Below are positions 35,941 to 48,327 of a DNA stretch of 64,000 nucleotides, in pieces. This DNA is from Archegozetes longisetosus. Lineage: Eukaryota > Arthropoda > Arachnida > Sarcoptiformes > Trhypochthoniidae. A model generated the notes under the pieces. That model was not told where the DNA came from. It saw nothing but the letters and a program-made list of their open reading frames with translations, and ran no database searches. Position 1 is the stretch's first letter. The number at the start of each line of letters is the position of its first letter. The position numbers and the translations under genes are program-made. The DNA lies in assembly GCA_018873245.2 (NCBI GenBank), contig JAEMBT020000009.1:6301180-6365179 (forward strand), written 5' to 3'.

Positions 35941-38900
35941 ATGAAAATTTTTCATGTCTTTCCTTTAATTGCAGTTATAAATTGTGTTTTCGCTCTTCAA
36001 AATGAAGGTTAATATTGATATCATATCTATTACTTCCTAATTGTTATGCATTTATAAAATCCAATTTAGGTATCGATAGCTTATGGAAAATAAATTCACC
36101 GACTTCTTCAACTGTTCAACAAAATGCTGTCATTCAATTGATCCAAAGACTTTTACCTGAAAGAGTTAATGAATTTGAAGTTGTTATCAATACTAAACTT
36201 CTTGAAAATGACTTTAAGGACAAGTTTATTGTAAGTAATAAAGAAAAAAGTTAGTAATAAGTTGTATAAAACTTATTCAAACATATATTCTTAGTTAGAG
36301 TCTGTTGACAACAAAATCCGGATCACAGCCACGAGCGGTGTCGCGGCTGCAAACGGATTCAATTATTATCTCAAATACTATGCCAATTGTCATATCTCTT
36401 GGTCTGGAAATCAACTAAAAGTTGCGACTCCCCTCCCAGTCATCAAGTCTGCAGTTCGGATTACTATTCAAGATAAGTAAGTCATTAGATAATGATAATG
36501 AACACTTGTTTAACATATATTTAGAAGAGTTTCAATTGCGAATGAGTTATTTTAGTGTCCAGTCGAGTTATTATGAGATCATATTTTCAGATAATTTTAA
36601 GGAAATATATTTTTACGTAGATTTCGATACTATGAAAATGTATGTACAGTGAGTTATTCAATGGTGTGGTGGGATTTCAAGAGATGGGAACGAGAAATCG
36701 ATTGGATGGCTATGAGAGGAATCAACTTTCCGCTCGCCTTCAATGGACAGGAACTAATTTGGCGAAAGGTTTGATAAAAAACTAAACATCAAAATATTTT
36801 TTCCCAAAACTGAAGTTAAACTCATAAAAACAAACTATTTTTAGGTTTTCGTAAAACTAGGTTTGACTGAAGCAGAAGTAAATGAGTATTTTAGTGGACC
36901 TGCATTTCTAGCCTGGTTTGAAATATGTTTTATGAAATAGATTTTTTCAAGTGCCTAATTGAGTTATTTTCTTTTAAGGAACCGAATGGGAAACTTTCAG
37001 GGCTGGTCTGGACCTTTGACTGATAATTGGCATAAATATCAGGCTTTGTTACAGACACAGATATTAAAGCGTATGAGAGATTTAGGAATGATTCCAGTAT
37101 TGCCTGCATTTGCGGGTCATGTACCTATGAACATAACTCGAGTTTTTCCGAGTGCTAAAGTCGAGAGACTTAGCAATTGGGGACATTTTAATCAGACTTA
37201 TTGTTGGTAACAAACTTAAAACTCATAATTCCTAGAAATTCACGATTCTTTCTATTCCAGTACTGAATTTTTAGAGCCTGCTGATCCGAACTTTGTGAAA
37301 ATTGGCTCAGCATTTATTGATGAGGTTTGTCGCATAATTTTTAAATAATATTATAACTAGCAAGTTTTATTTTAAAATTTACTTTAGTATAAGTCTGTCT
37401 ATGGAACCGATCATTTCTATAACACTGATCTGTTTAACGAAATGCGACCGCAATCCAAGTAATCTAAGTGTTTTCAAAACAACTTTCATATGAGAAAAAT
37501 GTTTTAATTTTTGCATTCAGGGACCCTAAATATCTCACTGACTGCGGCAAAGCTGTTTACGAAAGTCTCGCCAAATCTGATCCTCAGGCGATTTGGTATT
37601 CAATTAGAGGATATAACTGAAAATGATCTAAAATTTTCAATTAATTCAATTATAGGGTAATGCAAGGCTGGCTATTCCATAACGACCCAACTTATTGGCA
37701 CAAAGATCAGGCAAAAGCATTGTTAACATCAGTTCCAACAGTAATTCAATTGACATTTGTTCACAAAACTGAAACGAATTCCCTGCTATTTGATCTCGTG
37801 CTGCTGACATTACTTGAATTAAATGATTTATTATAGTATGTCCAGAAAGCCAGAGAATAAGCAAAATAGCTTTATTGAAGCTGCGCTTTATTTAAATTGT
37901 AAATTACAAGTAAAGCACGCGCTAACTATAGCGACAAACTATTTTCCTTGCCATGCATACGTAACATTTCACTTTCTGCTCATACTATAAATATGTTTGT
38001 AAACAATGATAGCAGTACGATATGCAATAGTATGGGGAAAAGAGTGTAATTCAAACTTCTCTTTCACTATCAATTAAAGGGGAAAATACTGATACTTGAC
38101 TTGATGTCGGAGTTGTATCCGCAATTCAGTTCTTTAGATGGATATTACGGCCAACCCTTCATCTGGTGTATGTTGCATAACTTCGGTGGTACTCTTGGAC
38201 TTTATGGAGCTTTCAATCATCTCAATAAAGTAACTAAAACTAATTCTATTCATAAATCTTAAACTCTTAAAGAAATGCTTTAAAAATATTTAAGCGAAAT
38301 ATAAACTGCAAGTGTTCTTAATGAGTTTATTGTTTAAGATTAAGCTTTACTAGGGAACATCACTTGTATTATTGCGAATCACACTCATTAATAATATTTT
38401 ATAAGTTTAAGTTTAGGTTAGATCTAGCTTTTCAGTGTTAACCAATGTTAAACTTAAATATGAAAGTGATTTGCAGCAATATGACTGACTTTGCCATTAA
38501 AGATTAATATGCATACAAAATATGCATTTAATTGATATATAATCTAACCAAATGCATATTTTTGTTTACATATTAGTCTTTACTCCTTTTATTAGTACTT
38601 AAAGGAGTACTGATTATATATGCAAATAAGTGCTATTGTAGGGGTATGATCGATTTATCATTTGCAATACAGTACAACTCACACAAGACTTCTGTTTTTA
38701 GGATGTCTTCACAGCTAGAAAAGATTATAAGAACATGATCGGTGTTGGCCTCACTCCAGAAGGTATCGAACAAAATGACATAATATACGACTTTATGATG
38801 GAAACTATTTGGTATACATCACCGGTTGATCTCGATAAATGGGTCACTAATTATGCGCATCGAAGATATGGTTATATTGACCAAGACTTAGCTAATGGCT

Positions 38901-40041
38901 GGAATTTATTACAAGTATTACTCTCCTGAAAAATAGATCTAGTTTTATATCCAATTAATTTTTGTTCTGATTTACAACAATTTTCAGAATAGTGTTTTTA
39001 CCGATCCCATAAAAGTGTCGAATCATGGTAATTATGTAATAAATAAAAGACCAAGTTTGAAGGCAAATTCTGCTCTTTGGTATAATCCACAACAAGTCTG
39101 GAAGGCATTCACTCTTTTTGTTAACGCTTCGAAACAACAAGAATTAGCAAATATTTCGACCTATCAGTAAATTCTCAATACCTTTATCTTTGAAAATTTT
39201 TATTAACTTTTAATGAACTGATTTTAGGTATGATTTAGTGGACGTAACCCGACAGTGCATTCAATTAGCATTCGACACCTATTATCATAGACTAGTACTT
39301 GCTTTTAAAGAATCAAATCAAACAGATTTTGATATTTGTTCAAAAGCATTATTAACGTTACTCGACGATATGAACGCAATCTTATCAACAAATGAAAACT
39401 TTCTGTTAGGAAAATGGATTAATAGCGCGAGGGCTTTAGCGGAAAGTGAAGAGGTATTCAATGAACATTTTTCTCTAAGAAGATTAATTTTTCATTAGAG
39501 ATAAACTTTAATTTATAGGAAAAACGCTATAATGAAAATCAAGCGAGAAATCAAATAACTATTTGGGGCCCAAATGGAAATGTGAGTCAATATTAGTTTT
39601 TTAAATCGAAATTTTAATCTGATTTTTGAAATTTAAAATATTAGATTTTAGATTATGCTAATAAGCACTGGTCAGGACTTTTTTCTGATTATTATAAGCC
39701 TCGTTGGCAACTATTCATACAATATCTACAAAAATCATTAACTGACAAAACGCCGTTCAATCAAAATAATTTTAACACAGAAGTTTTCGAAAAGGTTGAG
39801 CTCCATTTTGTCAATCAGAATAAGTCATATTCTAGTAAACCCAATGGTAATTATGAAATTTGTATGAGTTTTTTGTTCTTATTGTTTGTTTTGCTTTTGT
39901 GAACTTTTAGGTGATCCGATAGCTATTGCTTCAGCCATCCACAAAAAGTATGAGAATGTTTTCGCGAACACCTATTACGACGACAGCGTTAGCTATTATT
40001 CTGGAGATCCAATGGCAGACCGACAAATAATTAAATTTTGA
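35941..40041 (+). CDS. NAGLU: Alpha-N-acetylglucosaminidase (GH89), 17 exons, 771 aa
   Basis: This lysosomal enzyme removes terminal alpha-N-acetylglucosamine from heparan sulfate. Exons: 35941-36007, 36070-36230, 36295-36476, 36621-36768, 36845-36915, 36979-37206, 37261-37324, 37388-37458, 37521-37595, 37656-37740, 38080-38229, 38702-38914, 38988-39166, 39228-39453, 39519-39581, 39645-39846, 39911-40041. They sum to 772 codons with all phases consistent, so the gene looks intact. The N-terminus is a signal peptide (about residues 1-19). Family landmarks: [84 protein letters not shown]. The expected catalytic glutamates lie in LFNEM (about residue 325) and TPEGI (about 454), the same spacing as in the human enzyme to within one residue. 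Length is close to human (743 aa). Confidence 0.97.
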
Positions 40042-40270
40042 CTTTGCTAAAGATTTTGAATGACTTGTTAATAAACTCTTATATTTAAAACGGGTTGAAG
40101 TCTTAAGACCGACTTAAAACCTGAAACGTGTTTTAAATCTTATTGCGCAACTAATGTTTAAAATAGTTTTAGTTAAGTCTCGACTTGTGCATATTGGCAT
40201 GAAAGCTTAAAATCTATGCATTCACTTATAATTCATGAAATCTTTTTAGTAAATCATAAGGTTTGATGGC

Positions 40271-40650
40271 TTACAGTCAACCATCAACTTATGCTAGTTT
40301 CATATTAATATGAAAGTTATTGGGAATTGAAGAGTTTCTATTGCTATTAAAGTTATGAATAGTTTTAAGTGCCTGTTTTTACATAATTCTATAAAAAACT
40401 TGCTTTAATTTCTTAAAATTCTGATTCATACTTAATGTCAAAACTTTGACTATAAAGACACTTCCTCGTTAAGCTTTTGTTTAATTCTCTATTAATTAAT
40501 TTAATTGAGACTTGACGTCCTGTAAATTTAATAACTTAAAAAACGAGCACTTAAAAAGCATTTTAAATTTCATTAATCTATGTCTCCTATTTATCGTAAA
40601 AGTTTCATTTCAATATAAGACTAGCATAAGTTGATGGTTGATTGTTAGTA
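40271..40650. mobile_element. Inverted-repeat MITE
   Basis: CAACCATCAACTTATGCTAG at the left pairs with CTAGCATAAGTTGATGGTTG at the right, with matching continuing about 45 bp inward. Length about 380 bp, no ORF. Confidence 0.75.
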
Positions 40651-40916
40651 GGTTAAGATTGATATGATATTTACACTTTTGAATTGATTACGATGCAATG
40701 GTTCTTCGGTAACACTAAAAATTAATCTAAACTCCAAAACAATACTCGATACTTGACTTTAATTATACGTTGAATTCACATCGTTATTTAACGAAAAAAT
40801 ATTTAAATATCTCAACTAGCATTTTTACTATTGAGTATTATTATGAATCAAACAAATCAAGTTCATATGGATGGCAAAAATATATCACAAAGTTCTATTC
40901 TAGCATTGATTACAGA

Positions 40917-41338
40917 TATGGTGACCAAGTCTTATAGAGCCCAAATCTGGACAAAAATATCAGACGGTTCCCCCCTTTAAGATTCTCTTAAAGTTTTAAA
41001 ATTTATTTGCAGTATTCGATTAATATAAAAAGCTAAAAAGTTTCAACTGTGAAATTGATTATGCTCTGTGATTTTGCAGCATTGAGTAGCTTGACTTTAA
41101 CATGATTGTGAAGTTCTGAACGAAAAATTAAAGACGAACAATTTCAATAGATTAAAATACTTAGCTTTGAATCAATATACACTGAAATACTAATCATATA
41201 AAGCACTTGAGATAGAAATGTCTATTTATTCAGCTCAATCTGGACAAAATGAGTACAGATTTGGGTTCCTCTAAATTCTGGACTAGTTAACCTGAAATCT
41301 GAATTGTCCAGTTCAAATCTGAACCCCTGGTCACCCTA
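40917..41338. mobile_element. hAT MITE, 422 bp
   Basis: The right end reads GGTCACCCTA and the left end TATGGTGACC, the TAGGGTGACC-type hAT terminus. Flanks ATTACAGA and ATTACAGG form a 7/8 match for an 8-bp target duplication. Subterminal CAAATCTGGAC/GTCCAGTTCAAATCTG also pair. It has the same terminal style as the element at 63067-63580. Confidence 0.75.
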
Positions 41339-41339
41339 A

Positions 41340-41625
41340 TTACAGGTTGCAATAGTTTAACATTAATTGCTGATGACTGTAATCAATGCATTAAATTGAT
41401 TTAATTTATTCTCTTCTTACCACTCATCTCGATCATTGGTTTATTGGTTTATTTGTTTATTTTTTAATATTCAGTGATCTCAAAGCTCTTATGAGAATTA
41501 TACTCACTCTTATTTCGTTGATATTTTTACTTTATTATTCATATCAATTACTGCATATCTCAATTTTCAGGTATATGCTTGAACTTTAATAAAATTTGAT
41601 TGCAAACTAAAATTAAGTGTAGTTC
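41340..41625 (+). pseudogene. Decayed copy of the small two-TM ORF
   Basis: It aligns with 47035-47268. It keeps a coding-like piece (FSDLKALMRIILTLISL) but has lost the upstream frame. It marks the 5' end of the oldest repeat unit in the acyltransferase cluster. Confidence 0.6.
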
Positions 41626-41883
41626 CATTCAAAGAATTTCAAATATAAGTCATTATTTCTGTTCAAGTAATTGATCCAATCTGTTAGGCTGTTAGAACCT
41701 GCGATTGGAATATACTGCTCAGAAATATTTTCATTTACACTAAACCACACAAAAATGACCCTCACAAATTATATGTTCGCAATTAAATTTAAGCAAATTT
41801 TATTATTACATAAGGAATTTTAATCATAAATAGCTATAGAATGATATCATATGATTCGTTCACTATTTGCGGCAATAACAGTT

Positions 41884-42135
41884 TTTAATATGTGATTCAT
41901 TGAGGAAACCAATTTTTTAAAAAACATCTGCATCAATATTTTTCCAAACTTCATTCATAAGTGTCAAATTTCCGAAGATTTTTCAATACGTCTTTTGATG
42001 ATACACCACAATTTTTGGATGTATTAGGAATCTCCAAGAATTGGACACATTTATGAATGGAGGATGGAAAAATATTGATGCAGATGTTTTTAAAAAAAAT
42101 TTCCTCAATGAATCACAGATTAAAGTGTTCTAAAA
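41884..42135. mobile_element. Foldback element 5
   Basis: GATTCATTGAGGAAA ... CATCTGCATCAATATTTTTC at the left is mirrored by GAAAAATATTGATGCAGATG ... TTTCCTCAATGAATC at the right. About 250 bp, nearly all arm. Confidence 0.85.
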
Positions 42136-42192
42136 CTATTTTTTCCACTGATAGTCGTCATTACGTCTGGAAAAGGGATTAAAGCATTAGTA

Positions 42193-42888
42193 TATATGAA
42201 ACTTTACCTCAAAAATGTACGGTAGAGAAAATAAAACATAATATATATTATATATAATGTGAAAACTGAAAAGTAAAGTAACTGCATACATAATCACATA
42301 TTACTAAGTTATAGATCTCATCAAAACTTAGTCATTCTTAAGACAATTATTTATTCGATAAAACTCATACAGTGCTAAGATAATACATTTCCAACTCTTT
42401 TTAATTGAACTTATTACTAGTTTGTTCATTTTGTCTTTTATTTAAGATTATTTGCTTGAAATTGCGACTTTATTAAACATATTTTAGAGTTTCTTTAACT
42501 TTAACTTTTCAGATGAACCTTCACCTGAAAAATGTTTACCTGAAAACTAAATAGTATTTATGAAAAGTTAATGTTAAGAAACTATTAGAGTATGAGTAAA
42601 AGTTTATTAGATCTGAATTTGTAGTTACAAGCAAAATATCTCAAATAAGAGATAATTTGAAACGAACTAGTAATAAGTCAAATTAAAAAGAGTTGAATAT
42701 TTTTCAGCACTTTATGAGTTGTGTTAAATAAATAATTATCTTCTAAAGAATGACTAAGTTTTGATAAGATCTATAACCTAGTAGTATGTGATTATGTATG
42801 CAATTACTTTACTTTTCAGTTTTCACATTATATATATTATGTTTTATTTTCTCTACTGTACATTTTTGAGATAAAGTTTCATATATTG
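42193..42888. mobile_element. Foldback element 6, abutting exon 1 of NRF copy A
   Basis: The arms are over 300 bp each and very similar. Anchors: TATATGAAACTTTA, CAAAAATGTAC, ATAATCACATA and CAAAACTTAGTCATTCTT, all with mirrored partners. Its right end is followed directly by sequence homologous to mid exon 1 of copies B and C, so the 5' half of exon 1 of copy A was lost or displaced here. Confidence 0.85.
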
Positions 42889-45118
42889 AAAAAATCAATC
42901 AAACATTCGATATAATCAGTGTTTTAGAGAAAAACATGTCTGAACTATTTCTATTGAATAAGAAATCAACTCTCAGAATTGCAGAGTTCTTATCGACAGA
43001 TATTAGCTTATCAAATGCTTGTTTGGAATCATTCGCCAGGATTTCTGAAGGCATCCAAAATAGATAATTCTGGACTCTTAAGTGTAAGTGTCTTGAAATT
43101 TAGGTAAAAATAGTACTAGAATTGAATTACAGATAAACTCATGTCTGACAAAGTTCTCGAAAATAGTTTAAATTTAGTATTGATTGATTTGATCTGTTAT
43201 TGAGTTTTTCAAAAATTTTATTCATTTCAGTTATCGACTCTATCGGTTCAATACCGAATGGAATTCTAGATGGAGTGTATTCCAGTTTTGGAAACTTTGA
43301 TGAATGCTTAGAAATTTCAAGTACAATAAGTAATGAGGAATTGTTAATTGAAGGACAGTATTGTCTATTGAAAGTGGTTGTTCCATTTCCCAAACCTAAC
43401 ACTTATATAAGGGAAGAGAAGAGCAATAGGGTTATTAAATTGGTTGAAAACTTACTAAAAATGCATGGCATGCACAGAATGATTTCAATTAAAAAATTGA
43501 TAACCGGTTTGAATCTCGTAAACGGAAGTATTTTTCGTTTGGGTATTTGCATACCATCCACTTGTAATTCAAAAGAAGTGGAAAATTCTATTAACCGAAG
43601 TAAGAATATTTTTAACAAACTTGAGAAAGTTCTCGATTGATTTTAGGCTAAATGTAAAGGTTTCGATTCATATTTTTAAGGATTACATCGCAAAAATTCT
43701 TTCACAATTTTCTACATTTTTACATTTTATGTATTGCAAAAACTAATATAGGAATAAATTACCTTCAGAAATGACAGTATCATGATTGAATTTGACAGTG
43801 ATAGATCTGCACGGAGACTATTTCAAGATTCATATGATTTCCTTATCATTCATTTTCCACTTTTCCTTTTGTCTTTCTTGACATGTGTAGCATTTCCTCA
43901 GAGAAAGTGATCAAAATCAACAACTAAAAAATTATTCTTATTTTATTTCCCTTAACTCAACTCATGGTAGATATCGAACCAAAATGTCACACCAAAAAAT
44001 CAAGAAAACATATACGATATATTCAAGCTATTCTTACTGTAATTAAACTAACTTAACATATATTCAAATTTTTAATTGTCTCTTGTTCATCAGTTATCTG
44101 CTATCGATCCTAATGTTATGTGTTATTTTGAGCACAGCTCTCGATGTTAGGTCAATGGTCATCGATAATCGCACCGATAACATAACAAATGATATGTCTA
44201 ATGGAAAAACATCAAAGTCTAAAAGATTATTGCTATCATTTTCACTAATAAATAATACTCGTTTACTATTTGTAAAAAACACCAGATTTACGTCAATGGA
44301 CACAATAAAACTACTATTAATAGTTAACGTCTTCATTACACACAACTACATCTATCCCTCACTTTTCGGATTGTTTTCCTTAAAGAGTATCTACACTTCA
44401 GTACCCACAAAATTGCTTTTTGATAATAAATATTTTTTTGTCAGAAGCCCTCAAATAGTTGACGCTCTGTTCACAATCAGGTATTAAATCTATAAAAACC
44501 AAGAGAAAATTTTGACTTTGAAATATATTTAGTGGTTTCATAATGTCTTACGGGTTGATCGGAAAACTAAATAAAACTAACGGAAGATTCAGTTACATTT
44601 CATTTTTGATTCAACGATGGATCAGATTTTGATTACCTATTTTTGATCATTTATACTCACCTATCTATTGCCACTTTTCAGCGATGGTCCAATCATTAAT
44701 GATGGACTAAAATTAATTAGTTATGATTGCAAAAATGCTATCAACAATTTTTCTATTTATAAGCAATTTTTATATTAAGTTAATTTTTTTAATGAGTTGA
44801 GCTTTGCGAGGGTGAAAATTTATTTAGGGCTCTTATATAACAAATTTATATACTTTTATTAGGCTTACAAAATTATTCAATTATTATCACGAAATACATC
44901 TCGTTCAGTAATCAAATCATTTGCAGGAAGAAAGGGATGAATGAATGTTTTCATAATATTCATTCAGGTTATTTTGTAAGTTAAATATTTAATTCTGAAC
45001 ATCAGTTAAAGAAAGAACTCTTACAATGCTTTTTAATGAACTCGAACTTGAAAATTAAACTTGAAAATTGGTTTAATATTTGAAATACTTATGCTCTGGA
45101 CGACTCTTATATGATAAG
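42889..45118 (+). pseudogene. NRF-6-like acyltransferase, copy A (decayed)
   Basis: Remnants match the exons of copy C: exon 1 from mid-exon, with a stop in place of Gln in the QNRQFW motif (about 43064); exon 2 43231-43599, still open; exon 3 near 43948-44030 with its splice acceptor lost and a frameshift; exon 4 44094-44480, open; exon 5 from 44533 with a frameshift near 44645. The exons for the second half of the membrane domain are deleted: the sequence jumps to a piece of exon 7 (ACGACTCTTATATG) before a MITE. No start codon. The copy cannot make the family protein. Confidence 0.9.
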
Positions 45119-45799
45119 CAATGATGAGCGTGCTCGGTGCTCGTGCTCGGTGCTCGTATTTTGAAGGTGCTCGAGCACCGAGCACCAACTGAGCACTATG
45201 TTCAAACTTTATGTCTATTGAAAGCTTTAATCCTAAACATATGTAATGCAAAATACATTCAAAATGTCAAAAGTAAGATCAAATACCGTTCAAGTATATG
45301 CTTAACGTTAAAACTGATGTCATTTTGCAATAAAATAAGCGAACTATTTATAAAAGGACGAAAATAATTATTGAACGTTAACTTTAAGATTAAATCAAAA
45401 TTTGTTTAGATTTGATATTTATATTAAATTCAAACTTTAGTTTCAGACTCAAAAGGTCGTCAGACGCCACAGTAAATATTGAACCCTTTAATACTGATTG
45501 TAAATCTCCGGGGGTAGAGGTTTATAAGCAAATGACAGAAAAATCTGATTAAAATCTTTAAAACTTTCTCATACTTTACAATACATGTATTACTATATCA
45601 ATTTGTTAGAATAGCAGTTCTTATAGTTTTATTCAATAAAATTATTTATTTTTACATTCAGTCGACATCGTTTTTATTAGTTTTGATGTTAGGACTAAGT
45701 GCTCGGTGCTCGAGCACGCGCTCATGCTCGGCAAAATTGAAGTGCTCAGTGCTCGTGCTCGCCACCGAGCACCAAATGCTCGAGCACTGCTCATCGTTG
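45119..45799. mobile_element. hAT-type MITE with GCTCG-rich ends, 681 bp (first copy)
   Basis: The ends are CAATGATGAGCGTGCTCG and the mirrored CGAGCACTGCTCATCGTTG. Flanks ATGATAAG (45111-45118) and CTGATAAG (45800-45807) are a 7/8 match, as for an 8-bp hAT duplication. Subterminal GCTCGGTGCTCG and CGAGCACCGAGCAC repeats are dense at both ends and may be transposase-binding sites. The small frames inside are not genes. Confidence 0.8.
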
Positions 45800-45807
45800 C
45801 TGATAAG

Positions 45808-47034
45808 AGCTTACATTTTCCGAAATATTAGATTTCGAGTTCAAATTTTATTATTATTCGATCCAAAATTTGATGTACATTTAAGTTTGAAAACCATTTT
45901 TCTTCTCATTACAGGTAAATCCAGTCAGTAATCTATTGTTTTACTCATAATAGCCAAAGTAAAAACATATTATTTTAGAAAAATGTAAGTATTTTTATAT
46001 TTATTTATCGAAGAACTGAAGTGGTATCATTTTCAGCAACCTTACGGACTATAGTTCTCAGTCTCACAAAAAAGCACTGGAAGTAAATTTGGTTGAAAGG
46101 TATGAGTTAAGATTAGCTCTTTTAATTAGTTGCCCAACCGCAGTTGCTGTCCATCTATTTGCATAAGTTCTACCATTGATTTCAGCCCAAATTTCTTCTA
46201 TAGATGGAACCTAAAGAGGATTTTCGTTGCGCTGCATATATCGCGCATAAAGCTTATAGTAAACTTCAATGGTTTCGAGCATAATGAGCTGATGCCAAGT
46301 CGGACTAGAATATAAGACTCTGGCCACAATGGAATTTACGGATAAATGGCATCAACTTCTTCGTAACACACTCAGTTTTATACAATTTTGCATTAATATC
46401 GCTCCCCGATCTCAAAAAATGCATTAGAACAACTATTGCGATCAATTTCTAATATAAATTTTTCCAATCATTTCTCGGCTTTACATTGATTTAAACTATT
46501 CATACTTTGCATTATTAATTTGTGCATAAAATATTTTATACTAATCAAAAGTAGAGATTATTGGTTTTATATTGGTGTATAGAAAACTATTTGAAGAACT
46601 CGGTAACAAGAGATACTATCGCGTGAACTTTTGTAAAATTTTAATCCTCACCGATACTTAGATCCAGCATAAAAAGCTTTTATATTCATTTATACCGTGC
46701 GACGAAAAGATCTCGAAAAAGTAATTGTAAAGTTTTTAATGAAAATCACAATATATTGACCCCAAGTTTATCACAAGAATACAGTTGATTCTAATTATTA
46801 CAACTAAAAGTAAATGACAATTTAATTCTGTCTTCTACAGCGATACAGTTATTGATGTATTCTTTTATACTTTTGTTCAAAAATTCCTACAATCTAACTT
46901 TAAATTGTTTCATATTTAGTTTATTTTCGCGACCAACATTTGAAACGTTTTCGGTTCTTCTTTCTCAAGAATATCCTTTATAATTTCCCATGAGTGTTTA
47001 GTCAGGCCGAAATTGAAAAATTAATTCTCAAAAT
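45808..47034. other. Remnant of the last exon of copy A and intergenic DNA
   Basis: 45810-45930 aligns with the intron 7/exon 8 boundary of copy C (shared CAAAATTTGATGTACATT), but the exon is unrecognisable. The rest is AT-rich with no gene. Confidence 0.6.
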
Positions 47035-47268
47035 ATGCAAAGGGTATCTGGATTTTTTCGTAGCAAGGTATATAATCAATGCTTTAAATTGATTAGCTTT
47101 ATTATCTATTTACTACTCACCTCAAACATTGGTTTATTGATTTATTTGTTAATATTCAGTGACCTCAAAGCTCTTATGGGAATTATACTCACTCTTATTC
47201 CATTGGTAGTTTTGCTTTTATTACTCACATCAATTATTGCATATATCAATTTTCAAGTATTTGTTTGA
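47035..47268 (+). CDS. Small hydrophobic ORF, 77 aa, two membrane segments (first copy)
   Basis: It starts at ATG 47035 (MQRVSGFFRSKVYNQCFKLI). Two hydrophobic segments follow (about residues 18-42 and 48-75) around FSDLKALMG. I do not recognise it. It is present in every repeat unit, identically at 55009-55242 and decayed at 41340. It may be a stray exon of an older membrane-protein gene or a small membrane protein. Confidence 0.35.
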   Translation: MQRVSGFFRSKVYNQCFKLISFIIYLLLTSNIGLLIYLLIFSDLKALMGIILTLIPLVVLLLLLTSIIAYINFQVFV

Positions 47269-47269
47269 A

Positions 47270-48327
47270 CTTTTAATTAAAACTCGACTGCAAATTAAAA
47301 TTAGATTTAGTTCTATTCAAAGAATTTCAAGTCAAGTGTTTAAAAATTCGATCCAATATGTAGACGCTGTTAGGATCGGCGATTGGAATATGTTGAAATA
47401 TTTTCGTTTATAACACAATTCTTCACTCAAGTGTTTGCAACTCTTAAAAATCTGTGATCTGGAAGAAACTAGATACATAATAAAATATAAATTCTATTTA
47501 AAAGCAAAGGACCACATCTCTAGTTTATATACTCATAACTTAGAGTTAAGTCTGATGAGAAATGAAAATTAAAGCTTTCATATCATCGGATCGACTTGAA
47601 TTAAATGCAATAAAAGATTTTACCACTATGTGTGAATTTATTTAAGTGTATTTTAGTGTATTCACAAGTCGAATTATTTAGTTATTAGGCAAATTAAATA
47701 TTGTTAGACACTCTTCACTAATAGTATAGATATTTATTAACTGTGCAGTAGACACTCGTTATTTAGAAATCGCTTATTTTATTATGCTACTTATTTCGAA
47801 ACAATAAAAGTGTTTTTTCATTTTTCCGTTAGGAATGAGGAGATTTGATTTAAATTGTGAAATGTTATTTTAAAGATTATGAAACATAAGAATAAAACTA
47901 TGAATACGTTTGAAGCGAGTGGTTTCTTATAAAGTAGAAAATATTTAAGAGTAAGCGATTAATTTAAAATCGAAAATCAATACTTAAAGAATGAGATTGA
48001 ATTTTAAACGGAATCTTCATTATGAGCCTTTTCAAAATTTCGTGTAAACTCGCTATTTTGAATAATGGTTTTTTGGCAGAATCGGTTTCAAAATAACTAG
48101 GTTCTACTGTGTTATTCTCTTAGATTAGATTTTTGGGTAACCTTCACACCGAGGGTCATAGTCATTAAAACTTCTCTATTTGATTGATTAGGTAGAATTT
48201 CGACTGTTGTACATCATTATATTCTCCTTGAAATACGGCTTACATCTCATGAATCGTGTCACAAGTATTAATACTTTTATGTAGAAAATTCATCGTTAAC
48301 TTTAACGTTAAATCATAAGTAGTGAAT
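47270..48327. promoter_or_regulatory. Upstream region of NRF copy B
   Basis: About 1 kb of AT-rich DNA identical to the region upstream of copy C (55244-56301). It should hold the promoter. ACGTTAA/TTAACGT-type palindromic sequence occurs about 15-35 bp before the ATG, but no defined site is claimed. Confidence 0.4.

Noticed and set aside
36422-36652. 76-codon frame overlapping NAGLU
   Set aside because: It spans an intron; the true path splices 36476 to 36621 to give FRYYENVCT.
45119-45799. CRISPR-like repeat array
   Set aside because: The GCTCG units are irregular, without equal spacers, and are subterminal to a transposon in a eukaryotic genome.
45033-45931. Several small frames around the GCTCG repeats (and copies at +7974)
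   Set aside because: They lie within or across a non-autonomous hAT MITE.
46130-46315. 61-codon frame (and copy at 54104)
   Set aside because: Proline/serine-rich start but no motif and no splice context; its conservation merely reflects the recent duplication.
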